Shown here: one piece after another, positions 34,002 through 42,921 of the stretch
Layout of the letters: every line of letters starts with the position of its first letter
How positions within the stretch are numbered: the first letter of the stretch is position 1
From: Streptomyces spiroverticillatus
GTDB taxonomy: Bacteria > Actinomycetota > Actinomycetes > Streptomycetales > Streptomycetaceae
Direction: 5' to 3'
Length of the DNA: 64,000 bases
NCBI GenBank assembly: GCA_014650415.1
Contig: BMUX01000010.1
Coordinates: 247,702 to 311,701 of the forward strand
Program-made: the position numbers and the translations under genes
The notes under the pieces: generated by a model
Databases searched by the model: none
What the model was told of the DNA's origin: nothing
What the model saw: only the letters and a program-made list of their open reading frames with translations

Positions 34002-35420
34002 ATGAGAAGTGCTCGGTTCCGTCGCGCCCGCACTGCAAGCGCCATGACGCTCGTCTCCGCCCTGACGCTCACCGCCCTCGCCGCCTGCGGCACGAGCAGC
34101 AGCAAGGACGACGACCCCGGTTCGGGTTCCCAGGGCAGCGGGAACTCGGACCCCGCCGCCCCGCTGGACCCGAAGACCAAGGTCACGATCTCCATCGACT
34201 GCATGCCCCCGACGGCGAAGGCGGCCGAGCTGAAGGAGTGGAAGGAGGACGTCGCCGCGTTCAACAAGACCTACCCGAACGTCACGATCCAGGGCCGCTC
34301 CACCGCCGGCCAGTGCCTGGAGCCGCCGCGCTTCACCGCGATGCTCAAGGCCAAGTCCCAGCCCGACGTGTTCTACACGTACTTCACCGACCTGCCCCAG
34401 GTGCTCGACAACGACGGCGCGCAGGACATCACCGCGTTCGTCAACGACAAGTCGGTGCCGCTGCTCAAGGACATCGACCCGAACGTCCTCAACTCCCTCA
34501 AGCGGGACGGCAAGTTGTACGGCCTGCCCACTAGCAACTACACGATGGGTCTGCTCGTCAACCGCAAGCTCTTCCAGCAGGCGGGCCTCAACCCCGACAC
34601 GCCTCCCCGTACATGGGAAGAGGTCCGCGCCGCCGCCAAGAAGATCGCCGGGCTCGGCAATGGCATCGCCGGCTTCGGCGAGTACAGCGCCACCAACCAG
34701 GGCGGCTGGCACTTCACCGCGCAGATGTACAGCGTCGGCGGCGACATCGTCGACCCGAGCGGCAAGAAGGCCGCCTTCAACACCGACCTCGGCAAGCAGG
34801 TGCTGAAGAACCTCCACGCCATGCGCTGGGAGGACGACAGCATGGGCAAGACCCAGCTGCTCAAGTGGGGCGACCTCCAGAAGATGGTCACCACCGACAA
34901 GCTCGGCATGTACCTGGCCGCGCCCGACGACATCCCGTACATGGTCCAGCAACTGGGCGCGAAGTACGAGAACTTCGGGATGGGCCCGATCCCCGGCGAG
35001 AAGAACACCCTGGCCGGCGGCAACAACTACATGATCAAGAAGGGGATATCCGCCGACAAGGTGAAGGCGGCCGTCGCCTGGCTGAACTTCAAGAACCTCT
35101 CCGTCGGCAAGGGCCAGTTCGACTGGGCCCGCACCAAGGCGGACAACCTGCCGGTCGGCATCCCGCAGCCCAACTTCTGGCTCAACGAGTCCAAGAAGAC
35201 GGACGACGCGGCCCGCGTGAAGGACGCCACCATGCCGGTCGCGAACTTCAAGACCTTCATGGACAACCCCGTGCAGGGCAAGGCCGAGCCGCCCAAGGCG
35301 CAGGAGATCTACAAGATCCTCGACAACGTGATGTCCGGAGTCCTCACCAACAAGGACGCCGACGTCGACAAGCTCCTGGCCACGGCCGAGTCGCAGGTCA
35401 ACCAGATCCTCGGCGGCTGA
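34002..35420 (+). CDS. ABC importer sugar-binding lipoprotein
   Basis: A 472-residue extracytoplasmic binding protein of the MalE class. A signal peptide ends in a lipobox LAAC, giving a lipid-anchored protein. The mature part follows the usual pattern: VTISIDCMPPTAKAAELKEW, a middle LYGLPTSNYTMGLLVNRKLF hinge region, and NNYMIKKGISADKVKAAVAW toward the end. It should deliver oligosaccharides to the two permeases encoded next. By context the ligands are nigero- or malto-type fragments made by the GH87 enzymes. No ATPase gene is in the cluster, so a shared MsiK-type ATPase elsewhere is expected, as is usual in streptomycetes. GGGG lies before the ATG. Confidence 0.9.
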   Translation: MRSARFRRARTASAMTLVSALTLTALAACGTSSSKDDDPGSGSQGSGNSDPAAPLDPKTKVTISIDCMPPTAKAAELKEWKEDVAAFNKTYPNVTIQGRSTAGQCLEPPRFTAMLKAKSQPDVFYTYFTDLPQVLDNDGAQDITAFVNDKSVPLLKDIDPNVLNSLKRDGKLYGLPTSNYTMGLLVNRKLFQQAGLNPDTPPRTWEEVRAAAKKIAGLGNGIAGFGEYSATNQGGWHFTAQMYSVGGDIVDPSGKKAAFNTDLGKQVLKNLHAMRWEDDSMGKTQLLKWGDLQKMVTTDKLGMYLAAPDDIPYMVQQLGAKYENFGMGPIPGEKNTLAGGNNYMIKKGISADKVKAAVAWLNFKNLSVGKGQFDWARTKADNLPVGIPQPNFWLNESKKTDDAARVKDATMPVANFKTFMDNPVQGKAEPPKAQEIYKILDNVMSGVLTNKDADVDKLLATAESQVNQILGG

Positions 35421-35437
35421 CGGCCCCCCGCCCGGCC

Positions 35438-35462
35438 GGGGACGGGCCGCACCCCCGTCCCC
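35438..35462 (+). promoter_or_regulatory. Hairpin between binding-protein and permease genes
   Basis: GGGGACGGG pairs with CCCGTCCCC in the 112-bp gap. Such stems after binding-protein genes commonly stabilise the upstream message and lower permease expression. Confidence 0.6.
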
Positions 35463-35532
35463 GCCCGGCCCCGCACCGTACGCACGCATACGCACGCACG
35501 AAGAACCGGCACCCCCGCACCGAGGAGCAACG

Positions 35533-36492
35533 ATGTCGGCCCCCAGCCTCACCCCGAGCAAGACGGGCAACTCCCTTGAGGTGCAGCCACGTTCAGCTCG
35601 ACCCGGACCGCAGGGCGGACGTCTCGCCCGAAGTCTGCGCCGCAACCTCACCGCCCACGGCTTCCTCGTCGGCGCGGTCGTCTGTTTCGCGCTCTTCTCC
35701 TGGTACCCGATGGTCCGGGAGTTCCTGCTCGCCTTCCAGAAGACCGAGGACGGCACGGTCAGTTGGGTCGGGCTCGACAACCTCGTCACCGTCTTCAACG
35801 ACCCGGCGTTCTGGCAGGCCTGGCGCAACACCCTGATGTTCACCCTGCTCGCGCTGGTGCTCGGCTTCGCGGTGCCGTTCGTCGTCGCGGTCACCATCAA
35901 CGAATTCCGGCACGGCAAGGGCTACTTGAGGATGCTCGTCTACCTTCCGGTGATGCTGCCGCCGGTCGCCTCCGTGCTTCTCTTCAAGTACCTGTACGAC
36001 CCGGGGTACGGGCTCCTCAACGAGGTCTTCGACGCGTTCGGGCTGCCCGCCCAGCAGTGGCTCCAGGACCCGGACGTCTCGCTGCTCGCGGTCGTCGTCG
36101 CCTCCACCTGGATGAACATGGGCGGCGCGACCCTGATCTACCTCGCCGCACTCCAGGGCATACCCGGCGAGCTGTACGAGGCGGCCGAGCTGGACGGCGC
36201 GGGACTGCTGCGCAAGATCTGGCACGTCACCATCCCGCAGACCCGACTCATCCTGTCGCTGATGCTGCTCATGCAGGTCATCGCCACCATGCAGGTCTTC
36301 GTGGAGCCCTTCCTGCTCACCGGCGGCGCAGGTCCCGAAGGGTCCACCACGACCGTCGTGTACCTGATCTACCAGTACGCCTTCAGCTTCAACAACTACG
36401 GTGCGGCGGCCGCCCTCGGCCTGCTCCTGCTCGTACTGCTCGCCGGTTTCTCGGCGGCGTACGTGAAGCTCAGCCGCGCCGAGGACGAGTAG
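35533..36492 (+). CDS. ABC sugar importer permease, MalF-like
   Basis: A 319-residue protein with six predicted membrane helices starting near residue 40. The coupling EAA loop is seen in ELYEAAELDGAGLLRKIWHV, diagnostic of binding-protein-dependent sugar permeases. It pairs with the MalG-like protein 18 bp downstream. Together with the binding lipoprotein it imports oligosaccharides released from glucan. Confidence 0.93.
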   Translation: MSAPSLTPSKTGNSLEVQPRSARPGPQGGRLARSLRRNLTAHGFLVGAVVCFALFSWYPMVREFLLAFQKTEDGTVSWVGLDNLVTVFNDPAFWQAWRNTLMFTLLALVLGFAVPFVVAVTINEFRHGKGYLRMLVYLPVMLPPVASVLLFKYLYDPGYGLLNEVFDAFGLPAQQWLQDPDVSLLAVVVASTWMNMGGATLIYLAALQGIPGELYEAAELDGAGLLRKIWHVTIPQTRLILSLMLLMQVIATMQVFVEPFLLTGGAGPEGSTTTVVYLIYQYAFSFNNYGAAAALGLLLLVLLAGFSAAYVKLSRAEDE

Positions 36493-36510
36493 GGAACGGG
36501 GAGACACGCC

Positions 36511-37386
36511 ATGTCGACACGCACGCTCATCTCACCCGCCCAACTCGCCCGCCCGCGCGGCAAGTTGGTCTACTGGATCGTCTTCGCCGTCATCGTCGGC
36601 GGTTTCACGCTGGTCTTCCTCGGGCCGCTGTACTGGCTGGTCTCCAGCGGCTTCAAGAACCCGCAGGAGGTCATCCAGACCCCGCCCACCCTGGTCCCCG
36701 GCTCCTTCGAGCCGGCCAACTACACCCGGGCGTGGGAGGTCATGGACCTCGCGAAGCTCCTCTTCAACACCCTCTACTACGCGTTCGGCGCGCTCGCCTT
36801 CCAACTCGTCCTGGACGTCGCCGCCGCCTACTCGCTCTCCAAGCTCCGGCCGGTCTTCGGCAAGGCCGTCCTCGGGATGATGCTGGCGACGCTGATGATC
36901 CCGGCCACCGTCCTGGTCGTACCGCAGTACCTGACCGTCCTGGACGTACCCGTCGTGGAGCGCAACCTGCTCAACTCGCCGTGGGCGATCTGGCTGCCGT
37001 CCGTCACCAACGCCTTCAACATCTTCCTGCTGAAGCGCTTCTTCGACTCCATCCCGGGGGAACTCCTCGACGCGGCCTCCATCGACGGCGCGAGCCCGAT
37101 GCGCACCCTGCGGTCGATCGTCCTGCCGATCTCCCGGCCGATCCTCGGCGTGGTGTCCATCTTCGCGGTCGTCGGCGTCTGGAAGGACTTCCTCTGGCCG
37201 ATGCTCACCCTGCCCGACCCGGCGAAACAGACCCTCAACGTCGGCATCTACTCGCTGTCCAACGGGGTCCCCGTCAACGTGCTGATCGCCGCCCTCACCA
37301 TCGCGTCGATCCCCACCCTGCTCATCTTCCTGATCTTCCAGCGGAACATCATGAGCGGCCTCACCGCGGGCGGCCTCAAGGGCTGA
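36511..37386 (+). CDS. ABC sugar importer permease, MalG-like
   Basis: A 291-residue second permease with six helices and the EAA loop ELLDAASIDGASPMRTLRSI. The C-terminus LTAGGLKG is the typical MalG tail that reaches the ATPase dimer. It follows the MalF-like gene by 18 bp and precedes the alpha-glucosidase gene by 113 bp, so one transcript is likely. Confidence 0.93.
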   Translation: MSTRTLISPAQLARPRGKLVYWIVFAVIVGGFTLVFLGPLYWLVSSGFKNPQEVIQTPPTLVPGSFEPANYTRAWEVMDLAKLLFNTLYYAFGALAFQLVLDVAAAYSLSKLRPVFGKAVLGMMLATLMIPATVLVVPQYLTVLDVPVVERNLLNSPWAIWLPSVTNAFNIFLLKRFFDSIPGELLDAASIDGASPMRTLRSIVLPISRPILGVVSIFAVVGVWKDFLWPMLTLPDPAKQTLNVGIYSLSNGVPVNVLIAALTIASIPTLLIFLIFQRNIMSGLTAGGLKG

Positions 37387-37499
37387 GCGCCCGTCCGGCC
37401 GCTCCACGCCCGCCCGGCTCCTCTTGGACCGCCCCATTCCTCGCACGACCGCGCCGCCGGGCAGGCGGCGCGGTCCGACCTGCCCGAAAGGACCTTCAC

Positions 37500-39104
37500 G
37501 TGGCAGACGCCCTCCCGTCCCGCAGCACCCCCTGGTGGCGCGACGCCGTGATCTACCAGGTGTACCCGCGCAGCTTCGCCGACGGCGACGGCGACGGCAC
37601 CGGGGACCTCGCGGGGGTCCGGGCCAGACTCCCGTACCTCTCCCGACTCGGCGTCGACGCCGTCTGGTTCACCCCGTGGTACGTCTCCCCGCTGGTCGAC
37701 GGCGGGTACGACGTCGCCGACTACCGTACCGTCGACCCCGCCTTCGGCACCCTCGCCGAGGCCGAGAAGCTCATCGCCGAGGCCCGTGAACTCGGCATCC
37801 GTACGATCGTGGACATCGTCCCCAACCACGTCTCGGACCAACACTCCTGGTTCCGGGCGGCGTTGGAGGCGGGCCCCGGAAGCCCCGAGCGCGAGCTCTT
37901 CCACTTCCGCCCCGGCCGCGGCGAGCACGGCGAACTGCCGCCCAACGACTGGCCGTCCCAGTTCGCCGGCCCCACCTGGACCCGCGTCCCCGACGGCGAG
38001 TGGTACCTGCACCTCTTCGCCCCCGAACAGCCCGACCTCAACTGGGCGCACCCCGCCGTCCGCCAGGAGCACGAGGACGTGCTGCGCTTCTGGTTCGAGC
38101 GGGGAGTGGCAGGTGTACGGATCGACTCCGCCGCCCTCCTCGCCAAGGACCCGGCGCTGCCCGACTTCGTCGAGGGCGTCGACCCCCACCCGTACATCGA
38201 CCAGGACGAACTCCACGACATCTACCGGGCGTGGCGGCGGATCGCCGACGAGTACGGGGGCGTGTTCGTCGGCGAGGTCTGGCTGCCCGACGCCGAGCGC
38301 TTCGCCCGCTACCTGCGCCCCGACGAACTCCACACCGCCTTCAACTTCAGCTTTCTCGCCTGCCCCTGGGACCCGGAGAAGCTGCGGCGCTCCATCGACG
38401 ACACGCTCGCCGAGCACGCACCCGTCGGCGCCCCGGCGACCTGGGTGCTGTGCAACCACGACGTGACACGCACCGTCACCCGGTACGGGCGTACGGACAC
38501 CGCCTTCGACTTCGCCACCAAGACCTACCGCACCCCCACCGACCTGGCCCTCGGCACCCGCCGCGCCCGCGCCGCCGCCCTGCTGACGCTGGCCCTGCCC
38601 GGCAGCGCGTACCTCTACCAGGGCGAGGAGCTCGGGCTCCCGGAGGCGGACATTCCGCGTGACCGGATCCAGGACCCGATGCACTTCCGCTCGCAGGGCG
38701 TCGACCCCGGCCGGGACGGCTGCCGGGTGCCGCTGCCGTGGGAGGCCGACGAGCCGTACAGCGGTTTCGGGTCGACGGCCGAGCCCTGGCTGCCGCAGCC
38801 CGAGGGCTGGCCGGCGTACGCGGTGGACCGGCAGGACGTCGACCCCGGCTCGATGCTGGCCCTCTACCGGGAGGCGCTGCGCATCCGGCGGAGCGTGCCC
38901 GGCTTCGGCGACGGGCCGATGGAATGGCTCGACGCACCGGGCGACGTCCTCTTCTTCTCGCGTACGGAGGGGCTGTGCTGCCTGGTCAACCTGGGCGCGG
39001 CGGCGGTGGACCTGCCCGCCCACGGCGAGGTGCTGCTGAGCAGCGGGCCGCTGGACGCGGAGGGGCGGGTTCCGCAGGACACGGCGGTGTGGCTGCGCGG
39101 GTGA
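37500..39104 (+). CDS. GH13 alpha-glucosidase (oligosaccharide hydrolase)
   Basis: The 534-residue enzyme starts at a GTG with AAAGGA 8 nt upstream. It has the four GH13 conserved regions: DIVPNHVS, GVRIDSAALL with nucleophile Asp209, FVGEVWLP with acid/base Glu259, and LCNHDVTR with Asp321. The opening VIYQVYPRSFADGDGDGTGD includes the family's calcium/substrate loop. It lacks a signal peptide, so it should act on imported sugars in the cytoplasm. Actinobacterial homologues are alpha-glucosidases encoded after malEFG-type transporters. Here nigerose-type products are the inferred substrate. Its 3' end is repeated in tandem. Confidence 0.93.
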   Translation: MADALPSRSTPWWRDAVIYQVYPRSFADGDGDGTGDLAGVRARLPYLSRLGVDAVWFTPWYVSPLVDGGYDVADYRTVDPAFGTLAEAEKLIAEARELGIRTIVDIVPNHVSDQHSWFRAALEAGPGSPERELFHFRPGRGEHGELPPNDWPSQFAGPTWTRVPDGEWYLHLFAPEQPDLNWAHPAVRQEHEDVLRFWFERGVAGVRIDSAALLAKDPALPDFVEGVDPHPYIDQDELHDIYRAWRRIADEYGGVFVGEVWLPDAERFARYLRPDELHTAFNFSFLACPWDPEKLRRSIDDTLAEHAPVGAPATWVLCNHDVTRTVTRYGRTDTAFDFATKTYRTPTDLALGTRRARAAALLTLALPGSAYLYQGEELGLPEADIPRDRIQDPMHFRSQGVDPGRDGCRVPLPWEADEPYSGFGSTAEPWLPQPEGWPAYAVDRQDVDPGSMLALYREALRIRRSVPGFGDGPMEWLDAPGDVLFFSRTEGLCCLVNLGAAAVDLPAHGEVLLSSGPLDAEGRVPQDTAVWLRG

Positions 39105-39170
39105 ACAGGACACGGCGGTGCGGCTGTGGGGGTGAACAGGACACGGCGGTATGGCTGCGCGGGTGAAGAG
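39078..39170 (+). repeat. 31-nt tandem repeat duplicating the 3' end of the alpha-glucosidase gene
   Basis: Three copies at 39078, 39109 and 39140, each GACACGGCGG, then GGCTG, then GGGTGAA. The first contains the last codons and stop of the gene. The two others follow directly with a few substitutions. Confidence 0.9.
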
Positions 39171-39253
39171 AGGTCGTCGGAAGCCCCGGGGCGTAGGGTC
39201 GTCCCGATTCCGTCCGTCCGATTTCATCCGAAACGTGAACCGGCGAGGTGTGG

Positions 39254-40312
39254 GTGTCAGGCGAACTCTTCCGGCCCGAAGCAGGCGGCCCTGCCGCAGT
39301 GGTGGAGGGCCTCGCGGGCTGGGTCCCGCCCCGCACGGTGGCCAACGACGCGCTGCCCGCCGCCTGGGAGGTGGACGACGCCTGGGTCCGCCGCCGCACC
39401 GGCATCGGCGAACGCCACTGGGCCGACCCCGGCACCTCCACCGGCGACCTCGCCCTCCGTGCGGCGGCGCGCGCACTGGACGTCGCCGGGAACCCGCGCG
39501 TCGACGCGGTGCTCCTGGCCACCTCCACGCCCGACCGGCCGATGCCCGCCATGGCCCCGCAACTCGCCGCCTGGCTCGGCCTCGGACCCGTCGCCGCGTG
39601 GGACGTCTCGGCCGCGTGCAGCGGATTCGTGTACGGCCTGGCCAGTGCGGCCGGAGTGCTCGCCTCCGGCATCGCGGATCGGGTCCTGCTGGTCGCGGCC
39701 GAGGTGTACTCGACCCTGATCGCACCGGACGACCGCAGCGCCGGCGTCGTGTTCGCCGACGGCGCGGGGGCCGTGGTGCTCCGGCGCGGTGAACGGGGCG
39801 AGCCCGGCAGCCTCCTCGGCTTCGACCTCGGCAGCGACGGCGGCGGCCACGACCTCATCGAGGTCCCCGGCGGCGGCGCGCTGGAACGCTCCGAGCCGAA
39901 CCGTTTCGCCCCCGGCGACCGGTACTTCCGGATGGACGGGCGCGAGGTCTACCAGCACGCGGTCCGCCGGATGACCGCCTCCTCGCAGGCCGTGCTCGGC
40001 AACGTCGGCTGGTGCACCGAGGACGTCGACCACTTCGTCGGTCACCAGGCCAACGCGCGCATCCTCAGTGCGGTCGGCGAGCGCCTCGACCTTCCGGCGG
40101 CACGGCAGATCACGAACATCGAGCGGGTCGGCAACACCGGGGCCGCCTCCATCCCGCTTGCCCTCGCCGACGCGGCGGCGCGCGGCCAACTCCGGCCGGG
40201 CGCCCGTGTACTGCTGACCTCCTTCGGCGCCGGACTCACCTGGGGCTCGGCCGCGCTGACGTGGCCGGAGCTGGGCAAGGTGGCGGACGTCGCGGTGACG
40301 GACGTTCCGTAA
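39254..40312 (+). CDS. Beta-ketoacyl-ACP synthase III (FabH-like), stand-alone
   Basis: A 352-residue thiolase-fold enzyme with the KAS III catalytic triad: Cys122 in DVSAACSGFVYGL, His264 in VGHQANARI and Asn294 in RVGNTGAASIPLAL. The VDDAWVRRRTGIGERHW stretch is the FabH signature. It condenses an acyl-CoA with malonyl-ACP or a related acceptor. No acyl carrier protein or polyketide genes are near, so it is not the housekeeping fab cluster copy and could supply an unusual starter or quorum-type molecule. GTG at 39254 is preferred for its CGAGG site, and GTG at 39248 is an alternative. It converges on the unknown 757-residue gene with only 8 bp between. Confidence 0.9.
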   Translation: MSGELFRPEAGGPAAVVEGLAGWVPPRTVANDALPAAWEVDDAWVRRRTGIGERHWADPGTSTGDLALRAAARALDVAGNPRVDAVLLATSTPDRPMPAMAPQLAAWLGLGPVAAWDVSAACSGFVYGLASAAGVLASGIADRVLLVAAEVYSTLIAPDDRSAGVVFADGAGAVVLRRGERGEPGSLLGFDLGSDGGGHDLIEVPGGGALERSEPNRFAPGDRYFRMDGREVYQHAVRRMTASSQAVLGNVGWCTEDVDHFVGHQANARILSAVGERLDLPAARQITNIERVGNTGAASIPLALADAAARGQLRPGARVLLTSFGAGLTWGSAALTWPELGKVADVAVTDVP

Positions 40313-40320
40313 GCGCTGCG

Positions 40321-42594
40321 TCAGCGGGAGGGCAGCATCCAGTGGCCGCCCGTGCTCCAGCCGAGGAAGCGGTGTGCGCGGCCGTCGTCCGCCGTGCCGT
40401 CCGCGTCGAACTCGCCGCCGTTCGCGACGAGCCGGAGTCCCGCGACCGCCGGGGCGAGGCGGGCGGAGACGTGCTCCGGACAGCGTCCGGACCGGTCGTG
40501 CAGCTCGGAGAGCACGCGGTCCTGCGTCGCCGGGTCGCACAGCGACAGGTGGAAGAGCATGTGCCGCCATGCGTACGCCGCGTCCTTGATCGTGGGAAGC
40601 GGCCAGGAGTTGCCCTCCACCCGTGCCGTCAGGCGGCACACCGTCGCGAAGCAGCGCAGGGCCAGCACGTCCCAGCTGTCACCCGGGTCGATCGACACCC
40701 GGTGCACGAGGGTGGCGAGGTTGTGAGTGGTGAGGATCTGCGCCTGCTCGATCACCTTGCCGTTGGCCGCCACCGACCAGGAGTGAGCGCTGTCGCCACC
40801 GGCGCGGGCAGTGCACAGGGCGGCGAAGTCGGGGGCGGTGCGGCGGGTGCGCTTGTCGGAGGCAGTGCGGCGGTCGCTCTTGCCGGGGGCGTCGCGCAGC
40901 GCCGCGTAGTCGATGCCGTAGTAGCGCGCGTACAGCGTGCCCTCCAGCAGCTCGCCTGCGACCTGCGCCGCCTTCAGGAACTTCGGGCTGAAGGTCCCCA
41001 TGAAGATGTCCGCCGCCAACTCCTCCACGAGCGGAGCGTCCAGCTCCGCCTGGCGGGCCAGCACCGACAGTTCCCGTACGAGCGGATTGGGCAGCAGTGT
41101 GCCGGGGAAGGCACGCACGGCCGTCCCGCCCAGCTCGCGCAGCGCGTCGAGGGCGGCGTCCGCGTTCGGATTCCGGTGCGCGGACACCGCCCGTACCCAG
41201 GGCAGTTCGTCCACCCGTACCTGGTGCTCCAGGTTGAGCAGGAGCAGCGAGCGCCGGTTGCGGAACGCGCGGTAGGTGGCCGCCGCGAGTGTGCGCAGTG
41301 TTCCGTCCTCGTACGTACGGGCCGTGGTCGCGGCCACCAACTGCGGGACCAGCTCGGCCAGCACCTCGGCGGACGGCACCAGCTTCCGCCCGACCAGCGT
41401 GGCGAGCGGCGCGCTGAGCGTGCCCTCGACCACGCGGCGTACCGGAGCGGGAAGCAGGGCGCCCGCAGGCAGCCCGGACTCCTCGGCCTCGCGCGCACTC
41501 ACCGCCGCGACCAGCGGCGCGGTGTCCTCGGCGCCGGTCTCCTGGGGGAGCACGGCGAGCCGCCGCGCGGCCAGGTGGGCGAGCGCATGGTGCGGGGGCA
41601 GCGACGCCTGGGCGGCCTGGACGGTGCGCAGGGCGCTGTGCCGCTCGGAGCCGGGCAGGCCGCGCTTGCGCACCATCGACTCGACGGCGGTACGGAGCAG
41701 ACCTTCGCGGCGCGCGTCGAGCGGACGGCGGGCGGAGAGCTCCGTGAGCGCGTCGACGAGGATGCCGACGTTCCCCTTCGGGTCGCGGTGCTTGGTGCAG
41801 AGCGTGTGCTCGGCGGCGAGCGCCCGGTAGCGCTTGAGGAGGGCGTCGCCGTCCGCGTACCAGTCGTCGTCGGGGGTCCGGAGCCAGTGCGCGAGCAGCT
41901 CGTCGGAGAACGGGTTCCAGACCGTGAGGGCCTCGCGCTGCGTCTCCACCGCCGTGTTGGGGAGCCGGGCCTCCAGCCGTCCGCGGGCGTCGGCGACCGT
42001 GCGCCGGTGCACCAGATCGGCGCGGCCCGCCGGGACGGCGGAGGGACGCGGCAGGAAGCGCAGCGTGTCGACGTACGGAGAAAGGACCTCGACCAGGTCG
42101 GTGGCGGAGTCGACGTCGTCCGCCCGCACCAGCCACGCCAGCGTCAGCAGCGCGGCCTCCTCGGGCACCGTCACCTCGTAGCGACCGCTGTCCAGCAGGG
42201 CGAAGAGCGCGTCGAGACCGGGCTCGGTGAGGGCGTGCGCGAACAGCGCCCCGCGTGTCGCGGGCACGCCCAAGTGCCGGGCGGCCTCGGTCTCGTACGG
42301 CAGGAGAGGACCCGAAGCACTGGCCGTACCCGTCGCGAATCCGCCACGCACGACCTCGGGGGTCACCCACGCGGGAAGGCCGCGGACCGGGGTGCGCGAG
42401 CCGATCGACAGCCGGCCCTCGGCGATGCCCGACAGCACGGCCCGCCAGCGCTCGCCGCGCGCGGCGGCGCGGGTGCGGGTGGCGGCGTCGGGGTGCGTGC
42501 CCGCGGTGGCCAGGGCCTTGGCGAGCTGGCCGGAGGCGTAGGAGAGGTTGACGGCGACGGGGCGCGAGGGCTGCTGGTCAGCGTTGGTGTCCAT
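40321..42594 (-). CDS. 757-residue protein of unknown function
   Basis: I do not recognise this family. The protein is soluble, Leu/Ala-rich and largely helical (VETQREALTVWNPFSDELLA, LVRKLV-type helices, LLLLNLEHQVRVDELPWVRA). It has no signal peptide, no membrane segment and no nucleotide-binding loop. The last 150 residues include HSWSVAANGKVIEQAQILTT and a Cys/Trp-containing YAWRHMLFHLSLCDP. The start ATG at 42594 has no Shine-Dalgarno sequence. Instead its A is the last base of a 76-nt tRNA-like cloverleaf with a promoter just ahead of it. The helical-repeat look would fit a scaffold. Its gene is near the MoxR-VWA operon but not part of it. Confidence 0.75.
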   Translation of the reverse strand: MDTNADQQPSRPVAVNLSYASGQLAKALATAGTHPDAATRTRAAARGERWRAVLSGIAEGRLSIGSRTPVRGLPAWVTPEVVRGGFATGTASASGPLLPYETEAARHLGVPATRGALFAHALTEPGLDALFALLDSGRYEVTVPEEAALLTLAWLVRADDVDSATDLVEVLSPYVDTLRFLPRPSAVPAGRADLVHRRTVADARGRLEARLPNTAVETQREALTVWNPFSDELLAHWLRTPDDDWYADGDALLKRYRALAAEHTLCTKHRDPKGNVGILVDALTELSARRPLDARREGLLRTAVESMVRKRGLPGSERHSALRTVQAAQASLPPHHALAHLAARRLAVLPQETGAEDTAPLVAAVSAREAEESGLPAGALLPAPVRRVVEGTLSAPLATLVGRKLVPSAEVLAELVPQLVAATTARTYEDGTLRTLAAATYRAFRNRRSLLLLNLEHQVRVDELPWVRAVSAHRNPNADAALDALRELGGTAVRAFPGTLLPNPLVRELSVLARQAELDAPLVEELAADIFMGTFSPKFLKAAQVAGELLEGTLYARYYGIDYAALRDAPGKSDRRTASDKRTRRTAPDFAALCTARAGGDSAHSWSVAANGKVIEQAQILTTHNLATLVHRVSIDPGDSWDVLALRCFATVCRLTARVEGNSWPLPTIKDAAYAWRHMLFHLSLCDPATQDRVLSELHDRSGRCPEHVSARLAPAVAGLRLVANGGEFDADGTADDGRAHRFLGWSTGGHWMLPSR

Positions 42595-42669
42595 GGCCGA
42601 CGTGGCGGGTTCCGCCCCCGCGCCCTCCGGGTAGGAAGCCCGGCGCTCTGACTGCTGAGCTACACGTCG
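42594..42669 (-). ncRNA. tRNA-like 76-nt cloverleaf ending in CCA at the start codon
   Basis: Read on the minus strand: acceptor CGACGTG / CACGTCG (7 bp), TA, D stem GCTC/GAGC with loop AGCAGTCA, one G, anticodon stem CCGGG/CCCGG with loop CTTCCTA, variable AGGGC, T stem GCGGG/CCCGC with loop GGCGGAA, discriminator G and encoded CCA. All stems pair perfectly and the total is the canonical 76 nt. The loops are abnormal: no TTC in the T loop, no GG in the D loop, and T at position 37 next to a TCC (Gly) anticodon. A decayed tRNA gene or a tRNA-mimic leader of the downstream message are both possible; a working tRNA is unlikely. Confidence 0.55.
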
Positions 42670-42679
42670 ATGTGCAGCG

Positions 42680-42708
42680 ACGGTAGGGGAGACCGTGGGC
42701 GGCCTCAA
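42680..42708 (-). promoter_or_regulatory. Promoter just upstream of the tRNA-like element
   Basis: TTGAGG (42708-42703), a 17-bp spacer, and TACCGT (42685-42680) fit a housekeeping sigma promoter. Transcription would start near 42673, only about 4 nt before the cloverleaf. Confidence 0.55.
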
Positions 42709-42921
42709 CAGATTTTTGCGCCGGGGTGAGACGGGGGCGCCAGTATGTGGACCGCTGTGAACGCGTGTGGCGCGCACTGGAACAATCGCCGCAGATACGG
42801 CCGTGCGTCCCGCGCGTGCGGCTGAGCGATTCCCGAGTCGGCGCGCGGCCGACGGGGCCCCGGGCCGTCTCCCCGGAAGGCCCCGGGCCGGGCGTGGACC
42901 AGCATGGAAAGGATGTGTCCG

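Noticed and set aside
42594..42669. Functional tRNA-Gly(TCC)
   Set aside because: The T loop lacks TTC, the D loop lacks GG, and position 37 is T, so elbow pairing and decoding would fail. It is kept as a tRNA-like element only.
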